From positions 1 through 20,335 of the forward strand of contig PBDC01000113.1 of NCBI GenBank assembly GCA_002717185.1: a stretch of 20,335 nucleotides of DNA. The letters are read 5' to 3'. Numbering within the stretch: the stretch's first letter is position 1; each line of letters starts with the position of its first letter. The position numbers and the translations under genes were made by a program. Below are positions 15,388 through 20,335 of this stretch, in pieces. The notes below the pieces were generated by a model that saw only the letters and a program-made list of their open reading frames with translations, did not search any database and was not told where the DNA came from. The DNA comes from Rhodospirillaceae bacterium. Lineage in GTDB: Bacteria > Pseudomonadota > Alphaproteobacteria > UBA8366 > GCA-2717185.

Positions 15388-16425
15388 ATGTCCGAAATGC
15401 TGCAGGAGCCAGTTGCTGACGGGTCGGCCTGGAAAGCTACCGACTTTGAGAACGACGATAGTTGGATCTATCGGTTTAGCGAGGCCGAACTGGCCGAAAT
15501 CGACGCTGCCACGGCTGCCGTGAAGTCGCGCGGATTGGCTGTTCCAAATTTTGGCCGCGACGATTTTCCTCTACCGACCTTGGAGACCAAGATCGCCGCG
15601 ATTGTATCGGAAGTAGAGGATGGTCGCGGTTTTGCCTTATTTCGCGGCATACCTGTAGATAACTACGACCTGGACACGCTGCGCGTTATTTATTGGGGAA
15701 TCGGCGCGTATTTTGGGAACCCGATCTCACAGAATTCCAAGGGCCAGATCTTGGCCGACGTGATTGATCTCGGCAACGACTACAATGACATTAACAGCCG
15801 TGGCTATAAAACCAATTCCGGTTTGCTACCCCACGTTGACTCTTCCGACATGGTGGCGCTGTTTTGCGTTAATACGGCGCGCTCGGGTGGCGAGAGCATG
15901 CTGTCGAGTTCAATGTCGGTCTACAATGAGATCTTGGCGAATCATCACGATCTATTGCCGACTCTCTACCGGGGTTTCAAGCGGGATCTGCGTGGTGAAG
16001 GCGTGACCGCGAGCTTAGACGAACTGACTGTTCACGAAATTCCGATCTACAGCTACCACGAGGGTCAGCTGAGTTGTGATTTTAACGACAAGATCATCCG
16101 CTCTGCTCACATCAAGATGAAACAGCCACTGAATGCAGTCGAGGAAGAGGTATTGGAACGAATGCTCGCATTTGCGCAACGTCCGGATATTCAGTTCCGT
16201 ATGTACCTGCAAAAGGGCGATATCCAACTCGTGAATAACTTTACCATCTTGCATTCGCGAGCTGGCTACACGGACTATGATGATCCTTTGAAGAAGCGGC
16301 GATTGATGCGATTTTGGGTCAATTCTCTCGAAGGTCGCGCCTTGGAACCGAATTTCGCCAACAAATACAATACGGGCCCTCGTGGTGGCGTCGCTGTCGG
16401 AGATGGCGCGCGCTACGAATTCTAG
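15388..16425 (+). CDS. TauD/TfdA family Fe(II)/2-oxoglutarate dioxygenase
   Basis: A 345-residue non-haem iron oxygenase. The first two iron ligands are H149 and D151 in LLPHVDSSD and the third is H289 in ILHSRAGY. The arginine cluster KKRRLMRFWVN (302-312) supplies the 2-oxoglutarate-binding arginine at the spacing expected for this family. GFALFRGIPV (81-90) and NSGLLPHVD with VNTARSGGES (161-170) are typical of the group that includes taurine, gamma-butyrobetaine and related oxygenases. The usual reaction is hydroxylation next to a heteroatom or carboxylate, often leading to release of an aldehyde. AAGGA at about 15376-15380 is a good ribosome-binding site. It is the second 2-oxoglutarate oxygenase of the locus and belongs to a different family from the one at 6474-7343. 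The substrate is not evident. Confidence 0.93.
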   Translation: MSEMLQEPVADGSAWKATDFENDDSWIYRFSEAELAEIDAATAAVKSRGLAVPNFGRDDFPLPTLETKIAAIVSEVEDGRGFALFRGIPVDNYDLDTLRVIYWGIGAYFGNPISQNSKGQILADVIDLGNDYNDINSRGYKTNSGLLPHVDSSDMVALFCVNTARSGGESMLSSSMSVYNEILANHHDLLPTLYRGFKRDLRGEGVTASLDELTVHEIPIYSYHEGQLSCDFNDKIIRSAHIKMKQPLNAVEEEVLERMLAFAQRPDIQFRMYLQKGDIQLVNNFTILHSRAGYTDYDDPLKKRRLMRFWVNSLEGRALEPNFANKYNTGPRGGVAVGDGARYEF

Positions 16426-16772
16426 TTTGGATTTGGGACTCGACGTTAACCGAGGCTGAACTGGACTGATTAGTACCGATATTCATCGAGCGTGGCCGGA
16501 AGTGCATTTGGCTGAACGCTGGCGCCAAAATTAATAAAAACCATGAAACGGCGCGATTTTATTTGTCAGTGTACTACATTTAACCGAACGAGATTTTCCC
16601 GGCCAGTTGATGTCTGTTGGTATTACCCAGAATGATTAAATTAAGGCTCTACCGGCTTTACAGCGTCTGATGCCAGTATCAGGTTCGGAAACGAATTTTA
16701 ACGATAGCTTGCGATCCTAAAATCTGCATAAGCAGGTCTGATTGATTTAGGCATTTGAATTAGAGAGGGGTT
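16426..16772. other. 347-base AT-richer spacer upstream of the XRE gene
   Basis: No coding region of note on either strand. It is visibly richer in A and T than the flanking genes. Small dyads are present: TTTGGC/GCCAAA at 16507-16529 without a T tail, and CTGC-ATAA-GCAG shortly before the XRE gene, about 50 bases from its start, which could be an operator. AGAGAGG at 16762-16768 is the probable ribosome-binding site of the next gene. No RNA gene was recognised. Confidence 0.55.
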
Positions 16773-17186
16773 ATGGCGAGAGCGAAACGGCGGACCGTTC
16801 AGGAATTTGGCGCCCATCCAGTTGACGTTAATGTCAGCCAGCGGGTTAGGATGCGCCGCGTTATGTGTGGGTTGAGCCAAACGGCGCTCGCCAACCGGCT
16901 CGGACTGACCTTCCAACAGTTGCAGAAGTATGGGAGCGGCATGAACCGTATTTCGGCGAGCAAATTGTGGCTAATCGCGCAGGCGCTGGATGCGCAGGTA
17001 CAATGGTTTTTACCGACGCCGCAGTCGGCAAGAGCCCAACCGCCGAATTCGGTGCCAAACGCGAGACCCTAGAACTAGTTTCGGAACTTCATGAATATCC
17101 CACCCGAGTCGCGCAACCATTTCCTGTTGCTTGCGGAATATTTAGTTTCGTCCGACGGTGTGACATTGGAGAGCGCTGGCGATTGA
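16773..17186 (+). pseudogene. XRE-family helix-turn-helix regulator with two compensating frameshifts
   Basis: The intact reading frame from the ATG at 16773 gives 99 residues to a TAG at 17070-17072. It holds a Cro/CI-type DNA-binding domain: RVRMRRVMCGLSQTALANRLGLTFQQLQKY, then NRISASKLWLIAQAL. The protein family continues beyond this domain with a C-terminal helix of the type RRETLELV. That part is found in the -1 frame (KRETLELV, bases 17057-17080), and the original frame then resumes with RNFMNIPPESRNHFLLLAEY, ending at a TGA at 17184-17186. Loss of one T in the T5 run at 17007-17011 and gain of one T at 17079-17081 would restore a 137-residue protein. Also, KYGSG replaces the usual KYE-K/R-G. 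It is either a decaying gene or a product of homopolymer sequencing errors. Confidence 0.8.
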
Positions 17187-17256
17187 CCTGTTACGGTAAA
17201 TACGACGATTCCGACCGCTTCCGACGCAATTAGTTGCGGTCATTGGTTTGGCAGCG

Positions 17257-17688
17257 CTAGGGATTTTTAACCTCAAAGGTGGTCATAGTGAACGCTGGAT
17301 AGCGTTCGCCATCTTCTTCAATAGTCGTCCCGATGACTTTAAATCGTTTGCCCAGGGGTTCCAGAGCCTCTGGTCCAGCATATATGAGACTGTCGGGCAT
17401 ATGTCGCATCTTGGCGGTGACGAAGCAGCGTCGCTCTTCGAACGCCCGTTCTAAATGGGACCAATAGGCGTTGTATTCGGCGCTACTGGTTGGAGCGCCG
17501 CTTGCGTAGAACGCATTGGCGCGTGTCGCAATGTCAATTATGGTTTTGCCTTCCGTGCCGCCGCAAACTAGGGATTTTCCGGGTTCCGTACGCCATTGCC
17601 CAATCGTTATGGCGTCTTCACCAGACAGGGCTACTGTTGGTATTAACAACAGTAAACCGAGCAAGATACATGCAGGTTTCAATCTCAT
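17257..17688 (-). CDS. Small secreted protein of unknown function
   Basis: A 143-residue product not recognised from any family. Residues 1-22 form a clear Sec signal peptide: positively charged MRLK, a leucine-rich core ACILLGLLLLIPTVAL, and a likely cleavage near LSG/E. There is no lipobox cysteine after the core. The mature part has two cysteines (C42 and C88) that could form a periplasmic disulphide, a SAEYNAYWSHLERAFEERR helix (69-87) and an acidic C-terminal region. No membrane helix follows the signal. It lies 77 bases downstream of the molybdopterin oxidoreductase gene on the same strand, so it may be co-transcribed; no functional link is proven. The ribosome-binding site is weak. Confidence 0.7.
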   Translation of the reverse strand: MRLKPACILLGLLLLIPTVALSGEDAITIGQWRTEPGKSLVCGGTEGKTIIDIATRANAFYASGAPTSSAEYNAYWSHLERAFEERRCFVTAKMRHMPDSLIYAGPEALEPLGKRFKVIGTTIEEDGERYPAFTMTTFEVKNP

Positions 17689-17765
17689 CGAAGAGTCCCG
17701 CTATTTGACCTTTGGTAAGTTTGAGAAGGTTCTGGCGGTGGAATATGCAGCCCTTTACGAAAAAT

Positions 17766-19919
17766 TCAATCGGCGGCATCCGCAGATAGTTCCAGCGGTG
17801 TTAGGCGGCAGCGCCGGCCGCGCGAATCCGATGAACCGGTCACCGGATCCCAGGGGCCGCCATAGGACATTGCGCCGTTGATGTTGATGTCGAGCGCGCC
17901 ATACCCTGGGTCATCGCCTAGCGGCTCCCACCATCCCATTCCGGTCGCGACGACGCCGCGCGGTGTGCCATTCGTGACGTGAGCCTTCGCCCGGCAGGCG
18001 GTATTCGTATCTGCAGTATGCACTGAGACCCAATCGGAATCTGAAATGCCACATTCGGTGGCGGTATCCGGATGAATTTGTATCAGGGGTTCGGGCGATA
18101 CTTTGCGAGCCCAGGCTTGGTCGCGGAAACGGGAATGGTGGTAGGTTTTCTCCCGAAGGCCAGTCAGTAGGACGAGTGGGTACGCTGCGCGCCCTGCTGC
18201 ATCTGATTTGTCGGCCGTTGGCTGTGTGTAATTGGGTAGGGGGTCGAGGCCCAGTGCGCCGAGTTTTTCAGAATAAAGTTCGACTTTGCCGGTGGCGGTC
18301 GCAAATCCGGTTTTCTCGAATTGGCCAAGTTCATAGGGAAAGGTCGCGAAGCCCTTCTTCCGAAGAGCTTCGATCGTGATACCACTGTCGCCAAGCAGAA
18401 ACTCATTGAAGGCGCGTTGATTGGCCCAGGGCAGAAAGTCCTGCGCTAACGCATTCCTCGATTTGAGCCGGTCACGCAGTTCCAAGGCGATCTCGATATC
18501 ACTCCGCGCTTCGCCGCGCGCTGCGACCACCGGATTAGTATAGCCAATGCAAGGGCCGCCCCAAATCAACTGTACCTCCTCTTCCTCCAAGGTGGTGGTT
18601 TTGGGTAGTACGATATCGGCATATGCGGCGGTTGGATTTAGATTTTGTGTCGAGACTGCAACGAAATCGAGTGACTTCATCGCTTCTATTGTCCGCGCTG
18701 CGTCTGGATAGGTCACGACGATGTTGACGCCGCTGATGTACATAGCTCTGACTGGGTAAGGATTGCCTGTTAGCACGGCCTCGATGACTGAAGGGTTATG
18801 GCAGGCCGTTTGCCAGCCCTCGGGCCCGGCCCAGAGCGGAAATTGCCCGGCGCCGATGGTCTGTTTCTCGACCTCAATCGGCAAACGAAATGTTGGATCG
18901 TGAATCAAGTCGAGATAGTTTTGAAAACCCTCTGGCTTCCTGGTCATTCGGTTGCCACCTAGGCGGTCGAGATTACCGCTGATCGCGACCAGACAGTCGA
19001 AGGCCCGGAAGGTCTGTACCCCGGCACTGAACGCATCAATTCCATGCCCGGGCACGAATACGGAGGGACCATCAGCATAACAGTGTGCCGCTGCGATGAT
19101 ATTCTCGGCTGCGACACCGGTCAGTTCTGCTGCCCTTGCCGGTGTGTATTCATCGATGCGCTCCTTGTAAGCGTCGAACCCATGGCACCAGTGATCGACG
19201 AATGCCTTGTCGTATTTATCCTCGCTCACAAGAATATGGGCGATTGAAAGGGCCAATGCTGCATCGGTACCAGGTTTTGGCCTTAGCCAGATATCGGCGA
19301 TCTCGCTTGCTGGCCCCTGGATTGGGTCGATGACGATAATTTGACCACCACGCTTTTTCAGAGCCTTTAAGGCCAACCACTGCTTTGGGTCTGCTGCATA
19401 GGGATTACGGCCGACGAGAATTGCGCAACGGGCGTTGTCAATGTCTTCGCCATTCTTCATTGGTGTACCGGTGAGTTTTTCTCCGAGCGCCTGGCAACCT
19501 CCGCACAAATCCTGATTGATCATCCAGTTTGGTGACCCGATTGAGCGCATTAGAAGCGCCATGATGGCTCCGCGGCTGAAAGCGGCGCCGCTGACGGCTC
19601 CGACGATTGACAGAGGCCCGTGCTCGGAACGAGCTGCGGTGAGCCCATCGGCCATCTCATCGAGCGCGTCGTTCCAGGAGATGCGTTCCCATCTGCCACT
19701 ACCGCGCGGTCCGATGCGTCGCAGCGGATGCAGCAGTCTGTTTTCATTTTCGGTCCATTCGCGAACGGCCCGAATGCCCTTTACGCAGAAGGCGCCTTTG
19801 GAATGAGGATGATCCGGATTGGGACCAATTTTTTCAATTTTGCCGTCGTGCATGGTGATCAGGGAACCGCAGTAGGTGTTGCATTCCCAGCATTGGCTCG
19901 GGTGAACCGTTTTGACCAT
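17766..19919 (-). CDS. Molybdopterin oxidoreductase, [4Fe-4S] and bis-MGD type, cytoplasmic
   Basis: A catalytic subunit of the DMSO-reductase superfamily. Numbering from the second ATG, the N-terminal cysteines C10, C13, C17 and C45 bind one [4Fe-4S] cluster, with K47 in FCVKG in the position that relays electrons to the cofactor. WERISWNDALDEMADGL (77-93) and the INQDLCGGCQALGEKLTG segment (134-151) follow; C139 or C142 is the likely molybdenum or tungsten ligand. NPTAAYADIVLPKTT and a C-terminal pterin-dinucleotide-binding domain (PLVLLTGLREKTYHHSRFR and onward) complete the fold. At 717 residues it is full length. There is no Tat signal, so it should stay in the cytoplasm. No iron-sulphur or membrane partner subunit is encoded nearby. 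The substrate is unknown; the family includes reductases, dehydrogenases and acetylene hydratase. Confidence 0.93.
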   Translation of the reverse strand: MVKTVHPSQCWECNTYCGSLITMHDGKIEKIGPNPDHPHSKGAFCVKGIRAVREWTENENRLLHPLRRIGPRGSGRWERISWNDALDEMADGLTAARSEHGPLSIVGAVSGAAFSRGAIMALLMRSIGSPNWMINQDLCGGCQALGEKLTGTPMKNGEDIDNARCAILVGRNPYAADPKQWLALKALKKRGGQIIVIDPIQGPASEIADIWLRPKPGTDAALALSIAHILVSEDKYDKAFVDHWCHGFDAYKERIDEYTPARAAELTGVAAENIIAAAHCYADGPSVFVPGHGIDAFSAGVQTFRAFDCLVAISGNLDRLGGNRMTRKPEGFQNYLDLIHDPTFRLPIEVEKQTIGAGQFPLWAGPEGWQTACHNPSVIEAVLTGNPYPVRAMYISGVNIVVTYPDAARTIEAMKSLDFVAVSTQNLNPTAAYADIVLPKTTTLEEEEVQLIWGGPCIGYTNPVVAARGEARSDIEIALELRDRLKSRNALAQDFLPWANQRAFNEFLLGDSGITIEALRKKGFATFPYELGQFEKTGFATATGKVELYSEKLGALGLDPLPNYTQPTADKSDAAGRAAYPLVLLTGLREKTYHHSRFRDQAWARKVSPEPLIQIHPDTATECGISDSDWVSVHTADTNTACRAKAHVTNGTPRGVVATGMGWWEPLGDDPGYGALDININGAMSYGGPWDPVTGSSDSRGRRCRLTPLELSADAAD

Positions 19920-19926
19920 AGCCATT

Positions 19927-19932
19927 CCTCCT
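19927..19932 (-). promoter_or_regulatory. Ribosome-binding site that decides the oxidoreductase start
   Basis: On the minus strand AGGAGG is followed by A-ATG-GCT-ATG. The first ATG (19925) is only one base from the site, while the second (19919) is seven bases away. The second is therefore the better start, giving 717 rather than 719 residues. Confidence 0.75.
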
Positions 19933-19980
19933 GATCCAGGCGCAAAATCCTAACACATATCCGTTTCTGGTGCCTCTGAC

Positions 19981-20009
19981 TTGAACGTGTCGACGCTAGG
20001 TCGTTTACT
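19981..20009 (+). promoter_or_regulatory. Possible sigma-70-type promoter for the glutathione S-transferase gene
   Basis: TTGAAC (19981-19986) and TTTACT (20004-20009) are separated by 17 bases, each matching the consensus at four of six positions, about 45 bases before the ATG at 20054. The region lies between two divergent genes, where a promoter is expected. The match is weak. Confidence 0.3.
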
Positions 20010-20053
20010 GGTCGAAACCTATCAAGGAACGCGCGGCAGGGAGAAAAACCGCC

Positions 20054-20335
20054 ATGAAGCTTTACACTACTAAGGTCGCTCCGAATCCGAAGCGTGTTCA
20101 TATCTTTCTGGCGGAGAAAGGTATCGATGTTGAATGCGTCGAAATCGATCTCGGTAAATCAGAGAATTTGGAGGCTGGTTTTGTCAAGATCAATCCGCTG
20201 GCCCGTGTCCCGGTATTGGCGCTGGATGATGGATCACATATCGCAGAATCGATTGCAATTTGCCGCTTTTTCGAAGAGCAGCAACCGGAACCGCCGCTCT
20301 TCGGCACTGACAAAAAAGACAAAGCCGTGGTGGAG
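20054..20335 (+). CDS. Glutathione S-transferase, N-terminal part (cut by window end)
   Basis: The 94 visible codons give the thioredoxin-like N-terminal domain of a cytosolic glutathione S-transferase. MKLYTTKVAPNPKRVHIFLA with EKGI (1-24) is the first strand and helix in the form common in proteobacteria. INPLARVPVL (47-56) carries the cis-proline that contacts glutathione. IAESIAICRFFEE (63-75) contains the Glu-Ser pair that binds the glutamyl group. The frame is open to the last base, so the helical C-terminal domain lies outside the window. A GGGAG site at 20039-20043 precedes the ATG by ten bases. It is divergent from the molybdopterin oxidoreductase gene. Subclass and electrophile substrate cannot be assigned from this part. 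Confidence 0.93.
   Translation, partial: MKLYTTKVAPNPKRVHIFLAEKGIDVECVEIDLGKSENLEAGFVKINPLARVPVLALDDGSHIAESIAICRFFEEQQPEPPLFGTDKKDKAVVE

Noticed and set aside
16507..16529. TTTGGC/GCCAAA dyad after the TauD/TfdA gene as a terminator
   Set aside because: The stem is only six base pairs with an 11-base loop, and A-rich rather than T-rich sequence follows.

Overview
The window looks like a piece of a proteobacterial chromosome, most likely from an alphaproteobacterium of marine or host-associated type. This is an inference from gene content (a TRAP transporter, two CaiB/BaiF CoA-transferases, MmgE/PrpD, HyuA/HyuB, two 2-oxoglutarate oxygenases and an XRE regulator with the NRISA motif), from moderate GC and from good Shine-Dalgarno sites. 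No ribosomal or other marker gene is present, so the taxonomy is soft. I saw no insertion sequences, CRISPR arrays, tRNAs or rRNAs.

Layout. (1) 1-4599, plus strand: a TRAP transporter (DctP, then a strong terminator hairpin, then overlapping DctQ and DctM) followed at once by a carboxyltransferase/HMG-CoA-lyase-like TIM-barrel enzyme that has lost its biotin domain and its active-site lysine. (2) 4849-6467, plus: a class III CoA-transferase and a RidA-family protein. (3) 6474-7343, minus: a PhyH-type dioxygenase. (4) 7495-10096, plus: MmgE/PrpD and a second class III CoA-transferase in overlapping genes. (5) 10097-10439: a gap holding a possible broken small ORF. (6) 10440-14449, minus: hyuA-hyuB with a 4-base overlap. 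(7) 14562-16425, plus: an SDR-fold protein without the catalytic tyrosine and a TauD/TfdA oxygenase. (8) 16426-17186: a spacer, then an XRE regulator gene with two compensating frameshifts. (9) 17257-19919, minus: a molybdopterin oxidoreductase and a small secreted protein of unknown function. (10) 20054-end, plus: a glutathione S-transferase cut off by the window edge.

How the genes may work together. The left two thirds read as an uptake and catabolism locus for an organic acid or amide-like compound. TRAP imports a carboxylate, CoA-transferases activate it, MmgE/PrpD dehydrates, decarboxylates or epimerises it, and the metallolyase-like enzyme may cleave a C-C bond. HyuAB may open a cyclic amide or carboxylate precursor with ATP, and the two oxygenases may hydroxylate the substrate. 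This is inference; the substrate cannot be read from the sequence. Several enzymes (the lyase-like protein, RidA, SDR) lack the residue that defines their textbook reaction, so the chemistry may not be the one their family names suggest.
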